A stretch of 64,000 nt of DNA from Crenothrix sp043729335 (GTDB taxonomy: Bacteria; Pseudomonadota; Gammaproteobacteria; Methylococcales; Methylomonadaceae). Within the stretch, counting starts at the first letter, position 1, and every line of letters starts with the position of its first letter. A program made the translations under genes and the position numbers. The stretch spans positions 1 through 64,000 of the forward strand of contig NZ_JAYTLQ010000056.1 in assembly GCF_043729335.1 (NCBI RefSeq), in the 5' to 3' direction. Shown piece by piece: positions 26,432 to 34,267 of this stretch. The notes beneath the pieces are model-generated. The model was not told the origin of the DNA and searched no databases. It saw only the letters and a list, made by a program, of their open reading frames with translations.

Positions 26432-26722
26432 AAATATAAAACAATAAAATAACAATAAGAAGAGCTTAGGAATTCGATAAACCGCAATCAATAAAAGCTG
26501 TAAGGCAGATTCGCCGTTAGGCAATCCGCCATTTCGGAGGATATTGATGGCGTTTTGCTATCGCGAAAACGCCCTACGAAATATGCTTACGCTAAAGTGG
26601 AACATACACCCCAGCATTGCTAAAGCTCCAATCAATAAGGCGCATAGCGATAACGTAATGCGCCCAATGATGCTTATGTAAATCATGCCATAGAATAAGC
26701 TACGTATTCCGCCTAATACTTT
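26432..26722. other. Spacer between the effector operon and brnTA, with repeats
   Basis: About 290 bases with no gene. It holds the palindromic repeat at 26502-26580 and a second block near 26640-26690 (GGCGCATAGCGATAACGTAA), which recurs at about 28167. The promoter of the effector operon must lie here or just inside the repeat. Confidence 0.5.
26502..26580. repeat. Palindromic island repeat (family C), copy 1
   Basis: Contains AAGGCAGATTCGCCGTTAGG, GCAATCCGCCATTT and GATGGCGTTTTGCTATCGCG followed by AAAACGCCCTACGA. GGCGTTTT and AAAACGCC form a perfect 8-bp stem; GGATTCGCC-type and GGCAATCC arms form another. Matches 28190-28270. Confidence 0.75.
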
Positions 26723-26986
26723 TCAAGTTGGATGCAACTCTTTTCGAATAGTCTCCCGCACAACATCCGCTAACGTTATGCCTTGAGCAAATTGCCGTAA
26801 AGCCTCATTCATAAGTGTTTGATAATTTCCACCGCTCATTTCAGCACGGGCCTTAAAAATCGCTAACGTATCATTATCAACACGTATCGTAATCCGCGAC
26901 TTACCACCCTGTTCGGCTTGTAATTGTGCCAAATGCGGCACATCATGAGCACGTTTGGCATTCGTAAAATCATACTCTTTATCCAT
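26723..26986 (-). CDS. brnA: BrnA-type antitoxin
   Basis: An 87-residue antitoxin. The C-terminal ribbon-helix-helix (KSRITIRVDNDTLAIFKARAEMSG then YQTLMNEALRQF) is characteristic of BrnA. The N-terminus (MDKEYDFTNAKRAHDVPHL) fits its toxin-binding part. BrnA neutralises BrnT and represses the operon as a BrnT2-BrnA2 complex. Its start overlaps the brnT end by eight bases. The gene lies downstream of brnT on the minus strand, the usual order. Confidence 0.88.
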   Translation of the reverse strand: MDKEYDFTNAKRAHDVPHLAQLQAEQGGKSRITIRVDNDTLAIFKARAEMSGGNYQTLMNEALRQFAQGITLADVVRETIRKELHPT

Positions 26987-27242
26987 AATAACTCACCTCT
27001 CTCGTTGTCGGTTTTCTAGCTGAAATAATTCGAATGGATTCTCCACGCACGGTGTATACGACTAGCAATAGCCGTGCTTGATCACTCATACCTAACAATA
27101 CCCAGCGGTTTTCACCTTCTACATCCTTGTCTTCACGCACCAAAGCCATTGCATCTAATAAACAGCTTGCCGCCTCGGTAAAACTAACATCATGCTTTTT
27201 TAAGTTAAGAGCAGCTTTGTGGCTATCGAATTCAATTTTCAT
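26979..27242 (-). CDS. brnT: BrnT-type ribonuclease toxin
   Basis: An 87-residue BrnT toxin with the family start (FDSHKAALNLKKHDVSFTEAA), the central ENRWVLLGMSDQARLLLVVYT and the catalytic-end RIISARKPTTREVSYYG. BrnT is a RelE-fold ribonuclease that halts translation. Promoter and operator probably lie in the 250-base gap upstream, which also holds a family C repeat. Confidence 0.9.
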   Translation of the reverse strand: MKIEFDSHKAALNLKKHDVSFTEAASCLLDAMALVREDKDVEGENRWVLLGMSDQARLLLVVYTVRGESIRIISARKPTTREVSYYG

Positions 27243-27337
27243 CCTTTTATTGTATGTACAAATGTATGCAAAAACAAGGATTAGCTTACCCCATTACAGG
27301 AAAACAAGTTATGTGTTGATTTATTTAGAGAAAGAAC

Positions 27338-27462
27338 TCGTAAGACGGATTCGCCGATAGGCAATCCACCAATCACAGAATCCGATAAGCCGTAATTAAA
27401 AGTACCGAATAATGCCCATGCAAACATACGGCTGAATGCGCTATCGCTAATGCACCCTATAG
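27338..27462. repeat. Palindromic island repeat (family C), copy 2
   Basis: Begins AAGACGGATTCGCCGATAGG, continues CAATCCACCAATCACAGAAT and CCGATAAGCCGTAATTAAAA, and ends CACCCTATAG. It matches 29582-29694 along about 115 bases. Its right end directly abuts the open part of the truncated PIN gene, so insertion here may have removed that gene's start. Confidence 0.75.
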
Positions 27463-27879
27463 TTCAGTAGCTTCTATGGTAGCAAATATGCTACCATTTT
27501 GGGCACGGGTTCTGCTAACGAAGTGGTTGCGTCTTGCCTACGCGAAGACCATACGCCACTGATGGGGGCAGCCCTGTTTGCCGAATACAGCGACGTGATT
27601 AACCGTGAAGACATCTTCAAGGCGTGTCACTTGAACAAAACTGAACGCAACGAATTGCTGGACATCTTTTTTGGTGTGTGCCGTTGGACAGACATCTATT
27701 TCGGCTGGCGACCCAACCTAAAAGATGAAGCCGACAACCATTTGATTGAACTTGCCGTGGCAGGCCATGCCCAATGCATAGTGTCGCGGAATATTAGAGA
27801 TTTAAAAAGCGGTGAATTGTTATTTCCAGAACTTTCCCTGCTGACACCCGAAACGTTTTTACGAGGAGACACCTTATGA
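27463..27879 (+). pseudogene. N-terminally truncated PIN-family toxin gene
   Basis: The reading frame is open from 27463 but has no ATG in a sensible place; the first usable start is TTG at 27499 with no ribosome site. The protein (GTGSANEVVASCLRE, PLMGAALFAEYSDVINR, ADNHLIELAVAGHAQCIVSRNIRDLKS in order) matches the PIN toxins of putative TA systems but lacks the first strand with the DTN/DTC metal-binding aspartate. It overlaps the downstream antitoxin-like gene by four bases. The 8-bp inverted repeat ATGGTAGC/GCTACCAT at 27476-27497 sits within the truncated start region. Confidence 0.65.
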
Positions 27880-28103
27880 GTGCGTTAACCCTGAGATTAC
27901 CTGAACAAAAACATCAACGTCTAAAGGCGCTTGCCAAAAGCAAAGGCATGAGCGTCAACCATTTGCTGGAGGAAGTCACCACCCTGATTCTAGCTGAGTT
28001 TGATTTAAAAACGCAGTTTGAAATTCGCGCCCAACGTGGGCAGGAAAAAGCCGAACGGGGACAAGAACTGTTGAATAAAGCCAAAACCGGATTTTCTGAA
28101 TAG
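27876..28103 (+). CDS. Ribbon-helix-helix antitoxin-like protein
   Basis: A 75-residue protein starting SALTLRLPEQKHQRLKALAK and continuing GMSVNHLLEEVTTLILAEF, the strand-helix-helix pattern of Arc/CopG repressors. The second half is a charged helix. The start overlaps the stop of the truncated PIN toxin (ATGA), so the pair is a toxin-first TA module in which only the antitoxin looks intact. Confidence 0.75.
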   Translation: MSALTLRLPEQKHQRLKALAKSKGMSVNHLLEEVTTLILAEFDLKTQFEIRAQRGQEKAERGQELLNKAKTGFSE

Positions 28104-28150
28104 GAAGCCTATCATTTGGGTTCTGACTCAATAAGATGGGGTAAACACAC

Positions 28151-28275
28151 GTAAGCCGCAATCACTAGGGCGCATAGCGATAACGTAAAGCTGCAAGGCG
28201 GATTCGCCGATAGGCAATCCACCATTTGGGAACATATTGATGGCGTTTTGCTATCGCGAAAACGCCCTACGATAT
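28151..28275. repeat. Palindromic island repeat (family C), copy 3
   Basis: Includes GGCGCATAGCGATAACGTAA, then GGCGGATTCGCCGATAGGC, AATCCACCATTTGGGAA, and the GGCGTTTT/AAAACGCC stem ending in CTACGA. Nearly the same as 26502-26580. It separates the PIN/RHH pair from vapC. Confidence 0.75.
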
Positions 28276-28287
28276 TCCTACACATAA

Positions 28288-28653
28288 TTACGCCAGCATT
28301 GCCACGTTAAACCGTAAGGCAACCGCTAATAAGCGCTTATCTCGTGTCCATAATTTGGCATTCCTGGCCAGTTGAACAGAAGCTAACAAATGCACATCAA
28401 CAAGCCCTATGCCTAAACCAAACAACGCATGTGATTCTATGAACGGATTGATTTCGTCAGCAAAAATAACGGGCGCTTGTGGCAAATTATTTAACAGACC
28501 CAAAATGGTCTGGCGTTGCGGTAGATTACCTAATGCCAGCTCACCACGCACAAAAGAATGCACCAACACGCTGTTATTTTGTAACAGGTTAACTAATAAA
28601 GGTTCGGTTTTGCGAAGATGGTCAATCCACACGGAAGAGTCAACTAATACCAT
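28288..28653 (-). CDS. vapC: VapC-type PIN ribonuclease toxin
   Basis: A 121-residue PIN-domain toxin with the metal-binding residues in place: MVLVDSSVWIDHLR (D5), the middle ELALGNL segment and GLGLVDVHLLAS-type motif (GIGLVDVHLLASVQLA), then LWTRDKRLLAVA. VapC toxins cleave initiator tRNA or rRNA. It follows vapB by three bases on the minus strand. Confidence 0.9.
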   Translation of the reverse strand: MVLVDSSVWIDHLRKTEPLLVNLLQNNSVLVHSFVRGELALGNLPQRQTILGLLNNLPQAPVIFADEINPFIESHALFGLGIGLVDVHLLASVQLARNAKLWTRDKRLLAVALRFNVAMLA

Positions 28654-28656
28654 TTT

Positions 28657-28851
28657 TTAAAGTTCGGTTTGCCGGCGTGAAATAGCCTGCAAGTCGGGCT
28701 CTATGCCGCCTAAGCTGGCTAAACGCTTTGCACTTTCGCGTTCTATCAGGGCTTTTAAGGCTTCTTTTAGCAGGCTGGTTTTTTCTTTTAGATTGGTTAG
28801 GGCTTGGGCTTTTTCCAGTAACTCATCATCTAATACAACGGTAGTACGCAT
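28657..28851 (-). CDS. vapB: VapB-type antitoxin
   Basis: A 64-residue antitoxin with the start MRTTVVLDDELLEKAQALT and the helix KTSLLKEALKALIERESAKR of the ribbon-helix-helix VapB class. The C-terminal IEPDLQAISRRQTEL is the toxin-binding tail. First gene of the vapBC pair; the start has a GGAG site. Confidence 0.88.
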   Translation of the reverse strand: MRTTVVLDDELLEKAQALTNLKEKTSLLKEALKALIERESAKRLASLGGIEPDLQAISRRQTEL

Positions 28852-29102
28852 GGCATTCTCCTTTAGTTGGTCATCAAATGATGCGCTTTATTGTGCATTT
28901 AGGCAACTCCTACGGGCTACGAACCATCTATGGAATTAAGCCTTATCACTTTTAAAGCGGTAAGCCCGTAAGTTGGTTTCGTGCCTGCAAATCGCCCCCA
29001 GAGCTGGATTCCATTATCATTCAAGCCAGTTATTAAAGAACAAGAGGATAAACAAGTTTGCACTGAAATGTGCGATTGTATTGTAAAAATAATAACTTAC
29101 AA

Positions 29103-29489
29103 TTACTTACTCATTACCAGCTCAACCAACTTAACAAAGGCAGGATTAAATAACGTTAACCCAAATATAGCAATCCCCACCAATATTTTTAACCATAATG
29201 TATTTTGCTTAAGTTCTGACCGCACTACGCTGATCTCAGCACTCAATTCTGCGCGAAGCGTACTAATTTCTGCGCGCACAAATTCTTTAGTCGCCAATTC
29301 TGCTCGTAATTCATTGTACAGCTCTGACTTAATTGCTTCTTTTTTATGAACAATAAGCTCTTCAGAATGATGCTCAATCGCTTGAATAGAGCCTTCTATA
29401 GCTTTCGCAAAAATTTCCGCTTTTTGCCTGTCATGATTAAACGCCTCTTCTAATAATTGAAAGGCATCGCGTGGTATTGAATAAGCCAT
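29103..29489 (-). CDS. Coiled-coil protein with C-terminal membrane helix (DUF1640-like)
   Basis: A 128-residue protein. A helical N-terminus (PRDAFQLLEEAFNHDRQKAEIFAKAI) leads into a heptad-rich coiled coil (about 45-95: LRAELATKEFVRAEISTLRA), then one hydrophobic helix (LKILVGIAIFGLTLFNPAFV). The layout matches the shorter protein at 8845-9105. Family members are widespread and uncharacterised. Lies at the right edge of the TA island. Confidence 0.7.
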   Translation of the reverse strand: MAYSIPRDAFQLLEEAFNHDRQKAEIFAKAIEGSIQAIEHHSEELIVHKKEAIKSELYNELRAELATKEFVRAEISTLRAELSAEISVVRSELKQNTLWLKILVGIAIFGLTLFNPAFVKLVELVMSK

Positions 29490-29581
29490 AAACCTCTATC
29501 TACCTGATGGATTTAGATGGTTGCATTATAGCATTGCCAAACATCATGCCGATAGCCAGCTAAATAACAAACCAGTAACTC

Positions 29582-29694
29582 TTAAGGCGGATTTGCCGAT
29601 AGGCAATCCACCAATCACAAAATCCGATAAGCCGTAATTAAAAGTACCGAATAATGCCCATGTAAACATACCACTACCGTATTACGTCCTATAG
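29582..29694. repeat. Palindromic island repeat (family C), copy 4
   Basis: Matches 27342-27462: AAGGCGGATTTGCCGATAGG, CAATCCACCAATCACAAAAT, CCGATAAGCCGTAATTAAAA, ending GTCCTATAG. The two copies differ by only a few bases over most of their length. Confidence 0.75.
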
Positions 29695-29696
29695 TT

Positions 29697-29785
29697 TTTC
29701 AGATAAATAATTTCCATTTTTTTAAAAAAAAATTATTTTTAATCAATGTGTTATAGGGTAGTCAGTGGAAGTTATTTATCTGAAA
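29697..29785. repeat. Long inverted repeat upstream of an exported protein
   Basis: TTTCAGATAAATAATTTCC (29697-29715) and GGAAGTTATTTATCTGAAA (29767-29785) are inverted copies with one mismatch, around a 51-base AT-rich spacer. It could be the end sequence of a small lost element or a looped operator for the gene at 29922. Confidence 0.6.
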
Positions 29786-29921
29786 GTCTATATATATAGT
29801 TCTGGAAAATTAACCATTAACCTAAACACTCCTGGCACTCTTCTCACAAAAGAAACTATACTTTTATAGTAGCAAACAAGTGCTTTCTGCTTGTTTTTGT
29901 CACATTCTGAGGTAGAGAAAT

Positions 29922-31157
29922 ATGAATAAAATAATTATTTTGTTATGCAGCATAGCCGTTTCCGTTTTTACATCACGTATAAGTATTGCCGCAGAAAGCG
30001 TACATTTCTTAACCATTACTAGCGGATTTGTAGTAGTAACGCCGGCTCGTGCCCATTTGTTCAAACCCGTTAAAAGCAAATTGACCGGCAGTTTCGGCAT
30101 GGGTTTGGATAAGGGCAAAATTCGTTTCTTAAATACCAAACTGGTGACTAAACCAGAAGAATCATTTTTATTGCCCCAATTGGCTGGTACATTTAAAGAC
30201 AGCATCATTTATGCTGCACCGGATAAAAATGGCTTTGATAAAGGCTATCACGGTACGTTTGATGGTGAAAAGATCAGCATCACCGGGGCCGTAGATAACC
30301 GCCCTTTTGATGGCAATTTGATTGAGTATAGCTTTAAAGCCATGATAACCAAGCCTGACCGCGACAACCACCAACACGGTTATTTTAACCTGCGGCACGA
30401 TAACCGTAAGTGTGTGTCGCCCTTGTGTGGTGGGGTATTTATCCAACAGGTAAATAGCACAAAAACCCGTTGTGCAGATGGCAAATATAAAAATGAATGC
30501 TACATCGCTACTGTAAGTTGGCTTAACTTTGCTAGTGCGCCTGCTGTCGATAGCCAAAACCTATTGGTGTATGGCTGGATTTCGCCTAAACAATACTCAG
30601 GGTTTGGCAATTTAGGGCTGCTTTCTGTGTACTCGGCTTATGAACCAGCCACCAACACACCAGTAACAGGTGTATTTGTAAGCTTAAAAAACAATGGAAT
30701 TGTTTGTATTACCACGCCTTGTTTTTCCTATGATGAAACTGTGTTGAATACCACTACCACACGATCTTTATCCGGTATAAATCTGGGGTTTGTAAAAACC
30801 ACCCCAAAAAAGCAGGATACTGCAAATGCCGTGCTTGCCAACAAATCCATTTTACTGGCGCAAGGCTATAATCGAACTGAATACGGAGTGACTGGCCCTG
30901 GCCTTGTGTTTAATGCCAGGCAGTTCTATTTGCCGATTGTTAACTGCAAGGCCGGTTATCAGGCTACAAATGGCCAGTGTGTTACTGCATCGGGCTGTAT
31001 TGCCCCTAAAATTGAAATGAGGACTTACGGAGGTGCCGCATTTGTTGATCCGATAACTGGCGAAACCAAAAGCAGCGTTTCAACAAGTTGCGTAGACGCT
31101 TGCCCAACTTATGGCAACTTGGAAAATAATGGGATATGCGCCGTGTTTGCGCCGTAA
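29922..31157 (+). CDS. Cysteine-rich exported protein (DUF6748-like)
   Basis: A 411-residue exported protein with a signal peptide to about residue 23. It contains paired cysteine motifs RKCVSPLCGGVFIQQVN and VCITTPCFSY and a TRCADGKYKNECYIATVSW segment; this pattern resembles DUF6748 proteins, though I cannot confirm it. The C-terminus has six or more further cysteines (NCKAGYQATNGQCVTASGC). About half the protein is strand-like. Likely periplasmic or surface-exposed and disulfide-bonded. Function unknown. Stands alone. Confidence 0.65.
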   Translation: MNKIIILLCSIAVSVFTSRISIAAESVHFLTITSGFVVVTPARAHLFKPVKSKLTGSFGMGLDKGKIRFLNTKLVTKPEESFLLPQLAGTFKDSIIYAAPDKNGFDKGYHGTFDGEKISITGAVDNRPFDGNLIEYSFKAMITKPDRDNHQHGYFNLRHDNRKCVSPLCGGVFIQQVNSTKTRCADGKYKNECYIATVSWLNFASAPAVDSQNLLVYGWISPKQYSGFGNLGLLSVYSAYEPATNTPVTGVFVSLKNNGIVCITTPCFSYDETVLNTTTTRSLSGINLGFVKTTPKKQDTANAVLANKSILLAQGYNRTEYGVTGPGLVFNARQFYLPIVNCKAGYQATNGQCVTASGCIAPKIEMRTYGGAAFVDPITGETKSSVSTSCVDACPTYGNLENNGICAVFAP

Positions 31158-31339
31158 CCCGGCAACTCATACAAGGCGGATTAGCCAGACTTACACTTTA
31201 ACCTGCAACCCAATGTTATCTAAACAGCGATTATGGCGATTATTATCACGGTTTCCAAGGCGGGGTTGTCGCCCAAGACTGCATCAAAGCAACTTTAAGA
31301 TGCGTAAACATTAGGATACTGCCGAAGTAAAAGAGCTCA

Positions 31340-32731
31340 TCATTTGAGAGCCATAGGACTGACACTGGATAATCCGAACATCACCTCCAAAGCCTCAGAC
31401 AACGTAGCTACCGCATAAACCTGCAAACCGGCAATTGCCTGTTTAGGTGCATTGGCTTTAGGAATTACGGCAATTTTAAAACCATGTTTAATCGCATCAA
31501 CAAGCCGCGCCTGGCCATTACTTACGGCCCTGATTTCCCCACTCAACCCCAGCTCGCCAAAAAACAACACCTGCTGAGGAATAATCTTGTTTTTTAAACT
31601 GGACACCACACTGACCACAATGGCCAAATCAGAACTGGTTTCGGTAATTTTAATGCCACCGACCACGTTAACGTAAATTTCTTCCTGCGCGGTAAATACA
31701 TTGCCATGTCGTGTTAATACAGCCAGCAACATCGCCAAACGATTTTGATCAATACCTACCGCCAAGCGTCTGGGATTGCCGTACTGGCAGGCAATCACCA
31801 ACGATTGTATCTCCACCACCAAAGGCCGCGACCCTTCCCATAACACCGTTACTACACTGCCTGCACAAGGCGCTTGGCGGTTTAAAAACAAGGCAGAAGG
31901 ATTTTTAACTTCCTTAAGGCCGGAACTGTCCATCGCAAAAAAACCCAGCTCGCCCACACTGCCAAAACGGTTTTTATCGGCCCGTAAGATACGAAACCGC
32001 GCATCGTCTGTGGATGTCAGTATGACTTGGGTATCGACAATATGGCTTAAGGTCATAGGCCCTGCCAAGGATTGGTCTTTGGTCACATGCCCCACCATAA
32101 ACACACAGACATTGTGTTTTTTGGCATATTGCGTCAAGTAACTGGCAGATTCTCTCACTTGCGACACAGAACCGGGCGCAGAATCGGTATTTTCTGTGTA
32201 AACCACCTGAATGGAATCAATGACTAAAATATGCGGATTAATTTCTGTGACTACGTTGCAAATAGTTTGCACCGACGTTTCCGCCAGCATCATAATTTTC
32301 TCAGCAGGCAATTTTAACCTGTGCGCACGTTCGGCAATTTGCTGCAAAGATTCCTCACCCGAGACATATAATACCCGTTCACCTTGCGCTGCCATATTGG
32401 CGACGACCTGTAACAACAGGGTACTTTTACCCGTGCCGGGCGCACCGCCAATAAGTGCCACGCCGCCCCTGACCACACCGCCGCCCAGCACACGGTCAAA
32501 TTCCGACATACCGGTAGACACCCGTTCGGTGTGTACCAGATCAACATCCGACAATAACTTAACTTCAGAACGGCCACCTGCATAACCCACAGATCGCGCA
32601 CTCCGTTCAGGAGCCAGTTTGATTTCTTTGATGGTATTCCATTCACCACAACTGGTGCATTGGCCATTCCAGCGCGGGAAATCAGCTCCGCAACGTTCGC
32701 AAACGTAACTGGTTTTCAGTTTTTTAGTCAT
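31340..32731 (-). CDS. radA: DNA repair protein RadA (Sms)
   Basis: A 463-residue RadA. Zinc finger C11-x2-C14-x10-C25-x2-C28, Walker A GGAPGTGKST at about 95-104, the RadA-specific KNRFG motif (DKNRFGSVGELGFF), and a C-terminal Lon-like domain (VNVVGGIKI ... FFGELGLSGEIRAVSNG). RadA is a DnaB-like helicase that drives branch migration in recombination. It overlaps the upstream metallopeptidase gene by eight bases. Confidence 0.96.
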   Translation of the reverse strand: MTKKLKTSYVCERCGADFPRWNGQCTSCGEWNTIKEIKLAPERSARSVGYAGGRSEVKLLSDVDLVHTERVSTGMSEFDRVLGGGVVRGGVALIGGAPGTGKSTLLLQVVANMAAQGERVLYVSGEESLQQIAERAHRLKLPAEKIMMLAETSVQTICNVVTEINPHILVIDSIQVVYTENTDSAPGSVSQVRESASYLTQYAKKHNVCVFMVGHVTKDQSLAGPMTLSHIVDTQVILTSTDDARFRILRADKNRFGSVGELGFFAMDSSGLKEVKNPSALFLNRQAPCAGSVVTVLWEGSRPLVVEIQSLVIACQYGNPRRLAVGIDQNRLAMLLAVLTRHGNVFTAQEEIYVNVVGGIKITETSSDLAIVVSVVSSLKNKIIPQQVLFFGELGLSGEIRAVSNGQARLVDAIKHGFKIAVIPKANAPKQAIAGLQVYAVATLSEALEVMFGLSSVSPMALK

Positions 32732-33452
32732 GAAAGGCCATCAGACTGCGTCCCTGGGTTTTCAGCCAGCGCCGACGTTGTAGATAATCCGGCAAATGCT
32801 CAGTCACTAAATCCCAAAATTGCCTGGAGTGGTTTTTAACCTGAATGTGGCACAGCTCATGCACTACCACATATTCCAATACTTCCGGCGGAGCTAAAAT
32901 CAATAACCAGTTAATATTAATATCACCCTGAAAGCCGCAACTGCCCCAACGGCTTTTTTGCGATTTAATGGTGATACTGCGGGGGAATAACTGCTTTCTT
33001 TCAGCGTGTTGATTAACAGCCACTTGCACCTGCACCAGCGTTTGTTTTCTTAGCCACTGCAACAAGGCTTTTTTGATGGCTTCGCTATGCTGTTCAAGCG
33101 GCAAACCCTCGGGCACATACACTATAAAATAATCGGTAAATTCAATTTTTAAGCGTTTTAATTTTGTAGATTGAATAGAGAGCCTATAACCCTTACCGCG
33201 GTACAAGATTTCCGTGTCATTGGTGTAAACATCAGGTATTGGACTGCTATGAGGTTGGGTTATCTGCGCTATTTTTGCCAAAGTTTGCTCTATCCATTGG
33301 CGTTTTTCGTGCACAAATTGGTCTACGTGCTTTTCTGACACACCTTTTAGCGGAATAACCACTTCAACTTTACCTGGTTTAACGACAATACGTACCCGAG
33401 TGGCGCGTGCACTGTGCTTTATTTGATAAGCAAAAGGTAGATTAGTCAGCAT
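32724..33452 (-). CDS. YgjP-like zinc metallopeptidase (DUF45)
   Basis: A 242-residue protein of the YgjP/DUF45 family, related to M48 and SprT. The zinc motif HELCH is at 198-202 followed by the conserved H-S-R-x-F-W (NHSRQFWDLV). The KSQKSRWGSCGFQGDININW segment (core SRWGSC) is diagnostic. Substrate unknown. Its end overlaps the radA start, so the two are co-translated. Confidence 0.88.
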   Translation of the reverse strand: MLTNLPFAYQIKHSARATRVRIVVKPGKVEVVIPLKGVSEKHVDQFVHEKRQWIEQTLAKIAQITQPHSSPIPDVYTNDTEILYRGKGYRLSIQSTKLKRLKIEFTDYFIVYVPEGLPLEQHSEAIKKALLQWLRKQTLVQVQVAVNQHAERKQLFPRSITIKSQKSRWGSCGFQGDININWLLILAPPEVLEYVVVHELCHIQVKNHSRQFWDLVTEHLPDYLQRRRWLKTQGRSLMAFHD

Positions 33453-33501
33453 AAATTAGGTGTTATGGATATTTTTTCGGAGGCAATTAACAACCAGCCA
33501 T

Positions 33502-34056
33502 TCATAACGCCAAAAATCCTAAAACCACACTCACCAACCCCAAAATAAAGACAAAGCCCAGCGAAAACATACCCAGCATTAACATAAAGGGGTTGACCAA
33601 CGTGGTAATGCTAATGTATGAGCCCAGCATTCCCTTGGCGTCTCTCAACATAGACCCTACTGACCATAAACCTTTACTCGCGCTCAAAAAACTTAGCTTC
33701 GAGACTTTGCCTGCACGTATGCTTTGTACATTGTCACGAATTTCATTTTTGGCATCGCCCATCATTTGGCCCGCAATAGTTGGCAATTCTTTCAACTCTT
33801 CCAAAGACCACCAAAAACGCAATAAAATCAACAAAGGCATTAATGCCAACCCAACAACCAGTAAAACAATAAGCACCGAAAAATGTTTAATCAACCCTAA
33901 CCAAACGCCAATCCAGACTACAGCCAATACGCCCATAATAAGCACAAAGCGCAGCTTATCGGCCACACTGTCAACCAACGGCAAAAGCCGCGTAAATAAC
34001 GCCAGCAGATGTGCCTTCTTTTCTGATGTGGCATCAAGAGAATGTTGTTCTGCCAT
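33502..34056 (-). CDS. Inner-membrane protein of unknown function
   Basis: A 184-residue protein with two adjacent transmembrane helices near 40-90 (VLIMGVLAVVWIGVWLGLI and VLIVLLVVGLALMPLLILL) and a long hydrophobic C-terminus that may form two more (FMLMLGMFSLGFVFILGLV). The loop between has a basic patch. I do not recognise the family. Same direction as the ygjP-like gene; divergent from the helicase gene. Confidence 0.65.
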   Translation of the reverse strand: MAEQHSLDATSEKKAHLLALFTRLLPLVDSVADKLRFVLIMGVLAVVWIGVWLGLIKHFSVLIVLLVVGLALMPLLILLRFWWSLEELKELPTIAGQMMGDAKNEIRDNVQSIRAGKVSKLSFLSASKGLWSVGSMLRDAKGMLGSYISITTLVNPFMLMLGMFSLGFVFILGLVSVVLGFLAL

Positions 34057-34267
34057 AAGAGCACTTACCTAAGGTTGATTTGTCGTTAGATTTCTCGTTT
34101 AATTTTAGCACTTTTATCGCCCTGGCTTGTGCGCTGAAAAAATAGCGCAACTTATTACGCCGTAACTGTCATTATGTCCGACAAAATAAGTCGCTAGCGT
34201 TACACTGACTTTTTTGAATACTCAGGTACAATTGAAAAAACTTACCTTTCGTTAGGCTTCTTTACCC

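Larger units (their letters stand above)
29490..29921. other. Intergenic region with repeat copy 4 and an inverted repeat
   Basis: This 432-base gap contains the family C repeat at 29582-29694, the 19-bp inverted repeat at 29697-29715/29767-29785 and an AT-rich upstream region of the gene starting at 29922. No gene is seen. Confidence 0.5.

Noticed and set aside
26502..29694. Family C repeats as integron attC sites
   Set aside because: No attC core site (RYYYAAC / GTTRRRY) arrangement and no integrase gene in the window; modules lie on both strands with own promoters.
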